DNA from: JAENWD01 sp963837165
GTDB taxonomy: Bacteria; Acidobacteriota; Vicinamibacteria; Vicinamibacterales; JAENWD01
Direction: 5' to 3'
DNA length: 64,000 nucleotides
NCBI GenBank assembly: GCA_963837165.1
Contig: CAWIMD010000001.1
Location: forward strand, 248,001-312,000
Part shown: positions 24,668 through 33,660 of the stretch, one piece after another
Position numbering within the stretch: the stretch's first letter is position 1
Layout: the number at the start of each line of letters is the position of its first letter
Program-made: the position numbers and the translations under genes
Notes under the pieces: generated by a model
The model's database searches: none
Seen by the model: the letters and a program-made list of their open reading frames with translations, nothing else
Told to the model about the DNA's origin: nothing

Positions 24668-26731
24668 TCAGCGTGCCTCGACCTCGACGCGCACGTACTC
24701 CACCGCGGCCGCCAGGACACGGCTGTCGCCCGACAGCCCCAGATCGGACGGGCGGTCGGCGCGGCTGAACACGAGCGTCAGGGTGTTCATGCCCGTTCGC
24801 CAGGCGCCGGCGGGGACTGGCTGCGCGAGGACGGCCCAGTCATCGGGGACCATCTGCGGAGGCTGCCTGGCACCGTTCACGACGAGCGTCAGCTGCTGTG
24901 GAGGTGCGCCGCGGAACGCGAGCGCGTGCACGCGAACCTGGGTGATCAGCGGCGCCGTGTGATCGAGCACGAGGCGCAGGGAGGCGGCCCTCGTCGCCCA
25001 CCGGAACCGCGCGGCGCCCGCCGATTCGGGATCGTTCCAGCCGTCGCCAAGCCAGACCTCATCGTTGCGTCCCAGGTCGATGCGGCCGTACGGCTGGTTC
25101 GGATCCGACAGGAACCGCAGCGGCCAGAGCAGATCGTAGTCGGCCGGGGAGACACCGTTGCGGACCGCGAACAGCAGGTTCACGGGCCACGACCCGGGAT
25201 GCCCGATCCACCGCTCGACCTGCCCGGCCTGGCGCCCCGCCAGCGGCGCAAATGCCACCGGTTCTCCCAACCTGACCACGCCGTCGAGCGCGGCGGACAT
25301 GAACGTCAGGTTCCAGGCAATGAGGACGCCGCCCGCCAGGGCCAGCCCGATTTCAGGCCGCCTCGCCAGCCCGCGCGCGCCCAGCTCCAGCGCGATGGCC
25401 GTGCCCGCCACGAACAGGGGCAGGGTGCCATCGAAGCGCCTGGCGCCGAACGCCGCGCTGCCCCACCAGTCCTGGATCGAGGCGTTGAAGTAGAGCATGA
25501 GGCCGACCATCGCGAGCGCCGCGCCGGCAAACAGCCGGTCGCGCCGCCAGGCGAGCACGAGGCCGACGAGCCCGACAATGAGGACCGGGGAGGTCGCGAG
25601 CAGCCCGTTCCTCGAGGACCAGAGCGCGTCCACGAGGCGCGGGTGCCACCAGCGGATCTGCGGGCCAAGCGGCGACACGGCCAGGAGATGGCCGTAGATC
25701 GCCTGCCATGACAGCATCTGCGGGATGAATCCCACGACGGCGGCGGCCGTGAAGATCACGCCGGCGCCGACGTGCGCCGTCATCGCGCGCCCGTCGCCCG
25801 CTGCCCGCATCCTCCACGCCGTGGCCAGCCACTCGATGGCCGGCAGCAGCGCGAACAGCGCGTTCTGCCACCGGACGGTCGCCATGAACCCGGCGAGCAG
25901 GCCCAGCAGCACCCACTGGCGCCGCGACCGCGCGCCGCGGGTCTCCAGCCACTGCCACGTGAAGAGCGCCACGAGCGCCATCGACGGCGCATGCGTCATG
26001 GTCGGCTCCTTCACGAGATACCAGAGGATGAACGTGCCGGCGCCGATCAGGACGGTGGCCGCTGCGGCCCAGCCGCGCGGGGCCAGGCGGCTCGCGAGCA
26101 GGTAGCACCAGAACAGCCCGGCCAGCCCCCAGACGAGGCCGGCCACGCACACGGCCTGGCGGTAGGGGAACGAGGTCCCGTCGACCGCCACCTCGGCGCC
26201 GCGCGCCCGCAGCCCGTGTGCGACGACATCGCCGACGGCGAACATCGGCGCCCAGACCATGCTCGGCCCGATCGTCCACGCCGACTGCGCATAGCCGGTC
26301 GGCGTCGGCGTGAACAGGTGCGCCTTGTCGCCGAGGCCGAGCAACCGGTAATCGTTGGTCAGGTCCTGATCGCCGTCGAACCAGAGCGATCGCAGGTGCG
26401 CGAAGTAGTAGAAGCCGTCGCTCTGGAGCCGCGCGCCAAGCGCGAGCTGGGCGGCCATGCCGGCCGGGAAGCTCGCCACGAGCACCGTGGCCATGACGCG
26501 CGTCGCCGTCAGCGCTCGCGCCAGCCACAGGACGACCAGGGCCGCCAGGGCCGCGGCTCCGGCGGTCGCGGCGACCGTCGCCGGCGACGGCACGACGCCC
26601 GTGAGTGCGCCGATCGTCGATGCCCTGGCGATCGAACGGCCGGCGAGCTCGCACCCCGCGGCAATGGCCACCGCAGCCGCCCCTGGCAGCGCAAGGCGTA
26701 CGGCGACGGCGCGGGGCGCTCCCGTGGTCAT
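24668..26731 (-). CDS. Polytopic membrane protein, GT-C/PMT-like
   Basis: The 687-residue product has about eleven hydrophobic segments and a soluble C-terminal domain of about 170 residues ending in beta strands. The first large loop has QSDGFYYFAHLRSLWFDGDQDLTNDY, closely similar to a loop in the gene at 29019, so the two are paralogues. The acidic loop after TM1 and overall shape suggest a GT-C fold transferase that uses a lipid-linked sugar, or a polymer-handling protein. This is inference from topology, because no known signature is present. It overlaps the methyltransferase upstream by four bases (ATGA), which ties it to the glycan cluster. Confidence 0.6.
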   Translation of the reverse strand: MTTGAPRAVAVRLALPGAAAVAIAAGCELAGRSIARASTIGALTGVVPSPATVAATAGAAALAALVVLWLARALTATRVMATVLVASFPAGMAAQLALGARLQSDGFYYFAHLRSLWFDGDQDLTNDYRLLGLGDKAHLFTPTPTGYAQSAWTIGPSMVWAPMFAVGDVVAHGLRARGAEVAVDGTSFPYRQAVCVAGLVWGLAGLFWCYLLASRLAPRGWAAAATVLIGAGTFILWYLVKEPTMTHAPSMALVALFTWQWLETRGARSRRQWVLLGLLAGFMATVRWQNALFALLPAIEWLATAWRMRAAGDGRAMTAHVGAGVIFTAAAVVGFIPQMLSWQAIYGHLLAVSPLGPQIRWWHPRLVDALWSSRNGLLATSPVLIVGLVGLVLAWRRDRLFAGAALAMVGLMLYFNASIQDWWGSAAFGARRFDGTLPLFVAGTAIALELGARGLARRPEIGLALAGGVLIAWNLTFMSAALDGVVRLGEPVAFAPLAGRQAGQVERWIGHPGSWPVNLLFAVRNGVSPADYDLLWPLRFLSDPNQPYGRIDLGRNDEVWLGDGWNDPESAGAARFRWATRAASLRLVLDHTAPLITQVRVHALAFRGAPPQQLTLVVNGARQPPQMVPDDWAVLAQPVPAGAWRTGMNTLTLVFSRADRPSDLGLSGDSRVLAAAVEYVRVEVEAR

Positions 26732-27819
26732 GATGCCCGGCGCGAGGCGGCCGCCGGCGCGCCGGTGCGCTCCAGCAGCACGAAAAACGGCCCGGTCCGC
26801 ACGCGGCCGAGCAGCCGGACGTCGAGGGTCATGAGCGCCGTCACCGCGTGCAGCGTGCCCGTCAGGAGCCCTCCGCGCGCCAGGCGTCGCTTGGCGGCCA
26901 GCCTCGCCCGTCGTGCCTGTTCGGTCCGCACCGCGTCATCGTCCACGGCCCCGGATGCCGCCGGTGACGCTCCCCGCGACGTCCAGCGCCCGAGCGCCCG
27001 CTCGGCCACGCGCATGCCGATGTTCTCGACGACCGCGCCGACGAGCGGCGTGTAGTACCGGATGCGCGCGATCCGGAAGCCGGCGTCGCCGGCGACGCGC
27101 TCGAGATCGGGGATGTCCGCCAGCGGGTTCAGGTGATCGGATTTGCGCAGCCGCTCCTGGCCCAGGTCGACCAGCCCGATCCGCTCGAGCCCACGCGCGA
27201 CGGCGTTCGTCAGCTTGAGCCCGCCGGCGAGCCACGAATTCCGTCGCACGTGCGAGTAGACGAAGACCTGCCCGCCCGGACGCATCACCCGCGCGATCTC
27301 GCCCAGCACCTGCACGAGCGCCGGCCGCGACAGGTGCTCGAACACGTCGAGGGCGTAGCCCTTGGCGAACGAGCCGTCGGCAAACGGCAGCCGGCGCAGG
27401 TCGCCGAGCACCAGCTCGCCGCGCTCGAGCGCCTCGGCGGCGAAGTACGGCGCCACGTCGATGCCGACGATGGTCGCCCCGCTCGCGTGATTCCACACGA
27501 GCGACCGGCCGCTGCCGCACCCGAGATCGACGATCACGTCGCCGGGGCCGGGCCGCAGGAAGCGCCGGAGCATCCACTGCCGCACGCCGGCCTGGAGCAG
27601 CGCCGGAGAGACGGTCTCGTGGCGGGCATCGGCGTGCAGGGCCTCGTCCAGGTAGCGCGTCTGCTCGGTGAAGGCTTCCGACGGCCGCAGGTCGAGGTAG
27701 CCGGGCCCCCGGGGCGCCCGCCGGCCGCACTGCTCGCACGTCAGCGCGTCGCCGCCGTCCCTGAGCGCGCCACCGCAGTCCGGGCACCGGACGAGAGCCA
27801 GCAGCCCTTCGGTGATCAT
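26728..27819 (-). CDS. SAM-dependent methyltransferase with N-terminal zinc ribbon
   Basis: The 363-residue product begins with a four-Cys ribbon (CPDCGGALRDGGDALTCEQC, residues about 12-31) of the Trm112-like kind. A class I methyltransferase core follows (about 95-210), with motif I VIVDLGCGSGRS and the later GYALDVFEHLSRP and MRPGGQVFVYSH blocks. It probably methylates a sugar or lipid-linked intermediate of the surrounding cluster. The C-terminal 100 residues are basic and may contact membrane. The ATG at 27819 overlaps the upstream glycosyltransferase stop by four bases, and its own stop overlaps the next start by four. Confidence 0.82.
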   Translation of the reverse strand: MITEGLLALVRCPDCGGALRDGGDALTCEQCGRRAPRGPGYLDLRPSEAFTEQTRYLDEALHADARHETVSPALLQAGVRQWMLRRFLRPGPGDVIVDLGCGSGRSLVWNHASGATIVGIDVAPYFAAEALERGELVLGDLRRLPFADGSFAKGYALDVFEHLSRPALVQVLGEIARVMRPGGQVFVYSHVRRNSWLAGGLKLTNAVARGLERIGLVDLGQERLRKSDHLNPLADIPDLERVAGDAGFRIARIRYYTPLVGAVVENIGMRVAERALGRWTSRGASPAASGAVDDDAVRTEQARRARLAAKRRLARGGLLTGTLHAVTALMTLDVRLLGRVRTGPFFVLLERTGAPAAASRRAS

Positions 27820-28994
27820 GACGCCCGCTCCGCGGCATCCAGGACCGCTTCCAGCCGGCTCGCGCGCGAGTCCCAGCCGAATGCCGATGCGGCCTCGAAT
27901 GCACGGCGCGCCAGGCGTTCGGCCAGCGCCGGATCGGCCAGGAGCCGGGCGATCGCCGCCGCCAGCGCGTCGGGCTGCCCCGGGGTCACGAGCAGGGCGT
28001 CCACGCCGTCGGTCAGCACTTCGCGCAGGGCGGGCAGATCCGAGGCGACGATGGCGCGTCCGGCGGCCATGTACTCGAAGAGCTTCAACGGCGACGTGTA
28101 GCGCTCGGAAATCGTGCTGCGCGTGTTCGGCAGGACGAGCACCGTGCAGCGCGCGAGCTGGTCGGCCACGGCCGCCGGCGACTGCCAGCCGATCAGCTGC
28201 ACGCGCACGGCGAGCCCGCGCGCCCGGATCAGGGCATCGACCCGCCCCACGTCGCGCTCGCCGGGATGGCCGCCGACGATCAGCCCGTGCGCGCCGTCGA
28301 GCCGCGCGAGCGCCTCGACGAGCACGTCCGCCCCCTTCCATGGATAGAGATGCCCGGCGTATCCGACGATCGGCACGGATCCGGCGGGCGGCGTGAACAC
28401 GCGTCCGATCGGGAGCCGCGTCCCGTCGGGCACGACGGCCGTGTTCCCGCGTGCGCCGAACCGCGCGACGAGCTCGTCCCGGTGCGCGGCGGTGAGCGTG
28501 ACGTAGCCCTCGGCGTCCCGCCAGACACGCGCCTCGCGCGCCGCCAGGCGCGCCAGCTTGGTGCGCGACGGGACCCGAGCCGTCCCCAGCAGCCGGGGCA
28601 GCTCCTCGCTCACGGTGGGCGCGAACCCGTGCGCCTCGTAGACGACCGGCGGGCGCAGCCGGCGCGGCAGCCTGACGAGCGCCGCGGCGATGCCGAGGTC
28701 ACGGGTGAGGATCACGTCGGCGGCCCGGCCGAGCCCCCGCCGGAGGGCCGCGGCGAGATAGGCGCCCCGGCGCACGGGCGCGGGCGCGCCGGGGCAGCCG
28801 ACGATGGAGAGGCCCTCGAGCGGATTGGCGCCGTAGAACACCCAGGGATCGCGCGGCGGCGCCGCCGTGTCCGGGCGCACGAGCAGCGTCACCGGATGGC
28901 CGCGCCCGGCCAGTCCGCGGCACGTCTCGAACGTCTGGATGCCGTTGGCCCGCTCCAGCGGAAACCGGATGTCGGCAAGGTACAGGATGCGCAC
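27816..28994 (-). CDS. GT4-family glycosyltransferase
   Basis: The 392-residue GT-B enzyme starts MRILYLADIRFPLERANGIQ, with a short acceptor-side loop. The donor half has IVGYAGHLYPWKGADVLVEAL and YTSPLKLFEYMAAGRAIV with the EX7E-type acidic residues. It is a retaining glycosyltransferase acting on the cytoplasmic face. Its stop overlaps the methyltransferase start by four bases, so it is coupled to that gene. It follows the membrane protein gene at 29019 after 24 bases. Confidence 0.87.
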   Translation of the reverse strand: MRILYLADIRFPLERANGIQTFETCRGLAGRGHPVTLLVRPDTAAPPRDPWVFYGANPLEGLSIVGCPGAPAPVRRGAYLAAALRRGLGRAADVILTRDLGIAAALVRLPRRLRPPVVYEAHGFAPTVSEELPRLLGTARVPSRTKLARLAAREARVWRDAEGYVTLTAAHRDELVARFGARGNTAVVPDGTRLPIGRVFTPPAGSVPIVGYAGHLYPWKGADVLVEALARLDGAHGLIVGGHPGERDVGRVDALIRARGLAVRVQLIGWQSPAAVADQLARCTVLVLPNTRSTISERYTSPLKLFEYMAAGRAIVASDLPALREVLTDGVDALLVTPGQPDALAAAIARLLADPALAERLARRAFEAASAFGWDSRASRLEAVLDAAERAS

Positions 28995-29018
28995 GCTAGC
29001 CCACGGTCCCGGCCCGGC

Positions 29019-30449
29019 TCACCGCGTGCCGAGCGCTCGCGCCGACTCGTAGAAGCTCGCCCGATCGAACACGTACCGCCAGGCCAGGCCGGGCAGCGCC
29101 CGCGGTACGACGACGAAGGTATTGTAGGCGATGCGTGCGGGCTCGAGGCGCTGGCGGTCCATCAGTCCGGCGCCGAACTGCGCGATGAGCGCGATGTTCC
29201 ACCAGACGCACGCGACGAGCCCCGCTGCTGCGAGGCGCCGCACGGGCACCGACCGGAGCGCCGCCAGCAGCGCCGCCACGCCAATCACGAGGATGACCGT
29301 CAGCGAGACGAACCGCCGCTGGCCGAAGGCGCCGGCGACCGTCCACGACTCGACGCTGCCGGCGACATACACCTGCAGCAGCGCCATCACGCCCAGGCAG
29401 ACGGCCGCCCGCCGCGAACGTCCAAGCCGGCCGGGCAGCACGAGGAGGCCGGCCAGTGCGGCGGCCGCCAGCGGCGTCCACCAGAACAGCCCATGCGCGG
29501 GGGACGCGAGCACCTGCAGGGCGTGGGGCGCGGTCCACGACATCTTGCGCGCCACCAGGCGCGACGGGGCGAGGTGCCCGTTCACCGCGAGGTACGCCAG
29601 CGCCTGCGGCAGGAACGCCAGCAGTCCCGCGGCCACTCCCGCGCCCGCCGCCGCGAGGCGACGGCCGGTCCGTCCGTCGCGGGACGTCCAGACCGCCACG
29701 CCGAAATCCAGCGCAGGCCCGAGCACGAAGAAGGCGTCCTGCTCGCGGACCATGGCCATGAGCGCCGCGAGCGCGCCGAGGCCGGCCATCTGCGCCGGTC
29801 GCCATGTGTCGCGGATCGTCAGCCACCAGAGCACGAACGCCGCGACGGCAAAGGCGGAGGGCGCGTGCGACATGGGAGGCGCGACGTACATGTAGAACAG
29901 CAGCGGCGTGCCCAGCCACACCGCCAGCGCGGCCGGACCGCCGCGCGTCGCCAGGGCCGGCCAGAGCGCCGCCAGCCGTTCCACCGCCGCGGCGGAGCAG
30001 AGGAGGGCGAGCAGCCCGTAGCACGCCGAGGCGTACGCCACGGCCGCCACGTACGGCCACGAGTAGCCGTCGGTCGCCACGTCGCGCCCGGTCGCATGCA
30101 GCAGGTGCGCGGCCACGTCGCCCCCGGCGTAGAACGGCGCCCAGAGGAGCGCGCAGCCGATCGTGCCGAAGTTGATCCGTCGTCCCGCGTCCGTCGTCCG
30201 CTCGAGGAAGGTCTCGTGAAAGCCGGGGGTCGCGGCGATGCCCGCGTCGTAGAAGTGCTGGTACTCGTTCTCGAACGACAGGTCGTGATCGAACCAGAGC
30301 GATCGGAGGTACGAGAAATACTGCACCTCGTCGGAGGCGTAGATGCGCGGCGTCACCGCGGGCAGCGACACCAGGAAGAGCAGCACGAGCAGACGCGGCG
30401 AACGCCACCACCGGGCGCTCGACCCGGCGGGCGCCGTGGCGGGCGGCAT
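29019..30449 (-). CDS. Polytopic membrane protein, paralogue of the 24668 gene
   Basis: The 476-residue product has about ten hydrophobic segments. After TM1 comes YASDEVQYFSYLRSLWFDHD, the same pattern as DGFYYFAHLRSLWFDGDQDL in the gene at 24668, then ALLWAPFYAGGDVAAH against MVWAPMFAVGDVVAH. It lacks the long C-terminal soluble domain of its paralogue. The conserved acidic residues in the first outer loop are where GT-C enzymes place catalytic Asp/Glu, so a glycosyltransferase or related role is plausible but unproven. It is ten bases from the CPBP gene upstream. Confidence 0.6.
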   Translation of the reverse strand: MPPATAPAGSSARWWRSPRLLVLLFLVSLPAVTPRIYASDEVQYFSYLRSLWFDHDLSFENEYQHFYDAGIAATPGFHETFLERTTDAGRRINFGTIGCALLWAPFYAGGDVAAHLLHATGRDVATDGYSWPYVAAVAYASACYGLLALLCSAAAVERLAALWPALATRGGPAALAVWLGTPLLFYMYVAPPMSHAPSAFAVAAFVLWWLTIRDTWRPAQMAGLGALAALMAMVREQDAFFVLGPALDFGVAVWTSRDGRTGRRLAAAGAGVAAGLLAFLPQALAYLAVNGHLAPSRLVARKMSWTAPHALQVLASPAHGLFWWTPLAAAALAGLLVLPGRLGRSRRAAVCLGVMALLQVYVAGSVESWTVAGAFGQRRFVSLTVILVIGVAALLAALRSVPVRRLAAAGLVACVWWNIALIAQFGAGLMDRQRLEPARIAYNTFVVVPRALPGLAWRYVFDRASFYESARALGTR

Positions 30450-30459
30450 CAGGCGTTCA

Positions 30460-31248
30460 CTATACGCCGGCCCCCGAGACGAGGAACTGGATCACCTCGA
30501 GGCCGTTGAACCCCGCATGGCTGACCATCGGGCCCACGGCGCTGCGACGCCGCAGGTACACCCCGCCCCACGTCAGCCCGAGCAGGCCCGTGGCCACCGC
30601 GGCGTCCCAGCCCTGGATCGCGTGGCCGGCGCCGAACGCGATGCTCGTCACCAGGAGCCCGACGGCGGGGCCGCCCAGGTAACGGTCGAAGCGAGTCAGG
30701 AGGAACGCGCGCTGCAGCTCCTCGCGGACGCCACCGCCCACCAGCGCGACCACCAGGAAGAGCGCTGCCCCGAGCCTGGTGTGCAGCATGCCCGCCATCG
30801 GGTTCTCGGGCACGTTGTGCAGGGGAGGGTAGAGCCAGCGCACGGCCAGCAGCACCACGGCCACGCCGACGACGAGCGGCGGCGTGATCAGCACGCCGAG
30901 CCACGCCTCGTCGAACCCGCGGCGCCGGCCGAGGAACACCTCGCGCGGAGACTCGCCGTTGGCGCGCAGCAGGATCCAGGCGATGAAGACGATGAGCAGC
31001 GTGTCGCCGAGCGTCACCACCGAGACCCAGACGGGATCCAGCGCGGCGCCCGGACCGAAGGGGGCGATGCCCGCCAGCGCGAGGCTCTGGCCGATGACGA
31101 GCTGCGTCGGAATGCCGGAACAGGCGAACACCTCGAGCGCCGCGCGCACCCGCTCCATGAGTCCCGGGACCGCGGCTGGAGGCGTGGCGGGCTCGGGACG
31201 ATCGGGCCGGACGTCCGGCGCCGCCCCGTCCTCGACGGAATCGATCAT
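30460..31248 (-). CDS. CPBP family intramembrane glutamic protease (CAAX-like)
   Basis: The 262-residue integral membrane protein has about seven hydrophobic segments. All three signature motifs are present: EELQR with Glu176, Glu177 and Arg180; FGAGH with His209; and HAGFN with His244 and Asn248. These residues form the intramembrane active site of the Rce1/CPBP family. Bacterial members cleave membrane-bound substrates or protect against self-made toxic peptides; the target is unknown. The position at the head of a surface-glycan run, overlapping the upstream lipoprotein gene by four bases, suggests an envelope-processing role, which is inference. Confidence 0.85.
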   Translation of the reverse strand: MIDSVEDGAAPDVRPDRPEPATPPAAVPGLMERVRAALEVFACSGIPTQLVIGQSLALAGIAPFGPGAALDPVWVSVVTLGDTLLIVFIAWILLRANGESPREVFLGRRRGFDEAWLGVLITPPLVVGVAVVLLAVRWLYPPLHNVPENPMAGMLHTRLGAALFLVVALVGGGVREELQRAFLLTRFDRYLGGPAVGLLVTSIAFGAGHAIQGWDAAVATGLLGLTWGGVYLRRRSAVGPMVSHAGFNGLEVIQFLVSGAGV

Positions 31249-32009
31249 CGACCGAGCGGCACGCGGACCGTCAGCGGCTCGTTCAGCGTCAGCGTGATCG
31301 GCGTACCGGCCGGCAGGTGGACTTCCCGTCCGCGGGTCGCCATGACGACGCCCGTTCCGGCGCCGCCGCCGACGCCGGCGCCGATGGCGGCGCCCTTCCC
31401 GCCGCCGATGATGCCGCCGATGACCGCGCCGGCTCCCGCCCCGATCCCCACCTTCGTCGCGTCCTTCTTCTTCGTGGACTGCGCGGTCACCGTGATCGGC
31501 GACGCGGTCAGGTCGTAGCGCTCGTCACCCAGGCTCAAGGACGAGAAGCGGAACGCGAGCCGCGCAAGGCCCTTCACCTTGCCGGACCGCTCGGCGTCGG
31601 TGACCGTGCCGCTCAGCGTCGTGCCGGCCGGGATCACGACCAGCCCGGAATACTCCACGTCCTTCCGGACCTCCGCCCGCACGGGATCTTCGACCTTGCT
31701 CGTGTTCGACGCCAGCGACGACACCAGCTTGACCGGGATCGTCGTCTCCGGCGGCAGCGTCACTTCCTGGAAGGTGGGCGGCGGTGGGGGAGGCGGCGGC
31801 GCGGGGGCAGACGCCGGCGTGGAGCCGGCCGGCACTCCCGCTGGTGCGGCCAGCGACGCCGGCGTCTGCGCCTGATCCGCGGGCGGCGTCTGGGCTGCCG
31901 GCTGGCTCTGATCGGCCGGCTGGCTCGCCTGGGAACTGGTGGCAGGCTGACCGCAGGCGGCCACCCCGACAGTTGCTGCGAGCAGCCACGAGACGAATGT
32001 GGTTCGCAT
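31245..32009 (-). CDS. Lipoprotein with glycine-zipper domain
   Basis: The 254-residue product is read from the ATG at 32009, which gives a compact lipoprotein signal (FVSWLLAATVGVAACGQ, Cys at about residue 19). A Gln/Ala/Pro-rich linker follows to about residue 78. The mature core (about 80-190) is beta-rich (VRAEVRKDVEYSGLVVIPAG). A glycine-zipper hairpin (about 185-225, GIGAGAGAVIGGIIGGGKGA) may insert in membrane. The upstream in-frame ATG at 32057 would add a non-signal extension and is rejected. It heads the reverse run of cluster genes, with a TGA/ATG overlap to the CPBP protease. Confidence 0.7.
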   Translation of the reverse strand: MRTTFVSWLLAATVGVAACGQPATSSQASQPADQSQPAAQTPPADQAQTPASLAAPAGVPAGSTPASAPAPPPPPPPPTFQEVTLPPETTIPVKLVSSLASNTSKVEDPVRAEVRKDVEYSGLVVIPAGTTLSGTVTDAERSGKVKGLARLAFRFSSLSLGDERYDLTASPITVTAQSTKKKDATKVGIGAGAGAVIGGIIGGGKGAAIGAGVGGGAGTGVVMATRGREVHLPAGTPITLTLNEPLTVRVPLGR

Positions 32010-32160
32010 TTTGATGGTCACCTCTCCGGCGCCTGGAGACAGCAAGGCTGTCTCCACAGTCCAGGTCCAGCAGTATCAACCATTTGGCGCCGATTTGTCC
32101 CGGCCGCCCGTGTTGCGGCGGGGGTGAATAGTGTAAAATTTACTTCAGGGAACCTCCGCG

Positions 32161-33573
32161 ATGACCTCTCACTCTGCGCCGACGGACCAGGACAGGACTT
32201 CGGTCGGCGCGTCCGAACGCGTGCTGATCGTGGAAGACGACGGGGCCACCCGGAGCGGCCTCACAGAGCTCGTCCGTACGTGGGGCTTTCTGGCGGAATC
32301 GGCCGCCGACGGCGACGAGGGGCTCGACAAGATCAGCAGCTTCCGCCCCGGCATCGTCGTATCGGATCTCGTCATGCCCCGACGGACCGGCCTGCAGCTG
32401 CTCGAAGCGCTGCAGGAGGTGGACCCCTCGATTGCCGTGATCCTGCTGACCGCGCAGGGCACGGTCGAGTCGGCGGTCGAAGCCATTCGCAACGGCGCGT
32501 ACGACTATCTGACCAAGCCCGTCGAGCCGCAGCGCCTCCGGATCCTGCTCGACAAGGCGGCCGAGCGGCAGCACGCCCTGCGCGAGGTGCGGGCGCTCCG
32601 GCGCCAGTTGCGGGACCGCGGCGCCTTCGGCGGGATGATCGGCGCCAGCGGCGAGATGCGGAAGATCTATCAGGTGGTCGAGCAGGCCGCGCCGACCACC
32701 GCGTCGGTGCTCATCACGGGCGAGTCGGGCACGGGCAAGGAGCTGGTGGCGCAGACGATTCACCAGCTCAGTCCGCGCGGGCAGATGCCGTACGTGCCCA
32801 TCAACTGCGCGGCGATTCCCGAGACGCTGCTCGAGAGCGAGATTTTCGGGCACGAGAAGGGCGCGTTCACCGGTGCGATGGAGCGCCGGCAGGGCGTGTT
32901 CGAGCTGGCGGATCGCGGCACGATCTTCCTCGACGAGATTGCCGAGATGACGCCCACCACTCAGGTGAAGCTGCTGCGCGTGCTGCAGGAGCGGCGCTTC
33001 AGGCGCCTGGGTGGACGCGTCGAGACGCCGGTGGACGTGCGCGTCATTGCGGCCACCAACCAGGATCCGATGCAGGCCGTGCGCGACAACAAGTTGCGCG
33101 AGGACCTGTACTACCGGCTGAACGTGTTCTCGATTGCGCTGCCGCCGCTGCGGGATCGCAAGGACGACCTGCCGTTGCTCACCCAGGCGTTCATCGCGGA
33201 GTTCGCCGAGCGCAACGGGAAGGGCGTGAAGACCGTGAGCGCCGAGGCGATGCGCAAGCTGGAGCAGTACCACTGGCCCGGCAACGTCCGCGAGCTGCGG
33301 AACGTGATCGAGCGCGCGACGATTCTCGCCGACGGCGAGTTCATCGAGACCAAGCACCTGCCGGCGCTCGGCCCGACGCCGATCGTGGCCGCGAGCGGCG
33401 GGATGACGCTCGAGCCGGGCATCACGGTGGAGGAAGCCGAGCGGCGCCTGATCATCCTGACGCTGGAGCACACCCGCGACAACAAGACGAGAGCGGCCGA
33501 AATCCTGGGGATCAGTCTCAAGACCCTCCACAACAAGCTCAACCGGCTGGGGCTGCGCAAGGGAGGAGGGTAG
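32161..33573 (+). CDS. NtrC-family sigma-54-dependent response regulator
   Basis: The 470-residue protein has a receiver domain (about 20-130, phospho-acceptor Asp in VVSDLVMP), a sigma-54 AAA+ domain (about 155-375) and a Fis-type helix-turn-helix (about 430-466). Walker A is GESGTGKE and the sigma-54-contact loop GAFTGA is intact, so it should drive open-complex formation at sigma-54 promoters. The sensor kinase gene 88 bases downstream is its probable partner. The leader contains an AT-richer stretch (GTGTAAAATTTACTT, about 32131-32145) that may be the promoter. Target genes are not visible here. Confidence 0.92.
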   Translation: MTSHSAPTDQDRTSVGASERVLIVEDDGATRSGLTELVRTWGFLAESAADGDEGLDKISSFRPGIVVSDLVMPRRTGLQLLEALQEVDPSIAVILLTAQGTVESAVEAIRNGAYDYLTKPVEPQRLRILLDKAAERQHALREVRALRRQLRDRGAFGGMIGASGEMRKIYQVVEQAAPTTASVLITGESGTGKELVAQTIHQLSPRGQMPYVPINCAAIPETLLESEIFGHEKGAFTGAMERRQGVFELADRGTIFLDEIAEMTPTTQVKLLRVLQERRFRRLGGRVETPVDVRVIAATNQDPMQAVRDNKLREDLYYRLNVFSIALPPLRDRKDDLPLLTQAFIAEFAERNGKGVKTVSAEAMRKLEQYHWPGNVRELRNVIERATILADGEFIETKHLPALGPTPIVAASGGMTLEPGITVEEAERRLIILTLEHTRDNKTRAAEILGISLKTLHNKLNRLGLRKGGG

Positions 33574-33660
33574 GCGATCGGAGGCCGCAGGACGTAGGCT
33601 ATCGGCGCGGCCCATGGCCGTCGCCGGCGCCGCCCGGGACCGATTCGTCGACTGCGAGCC

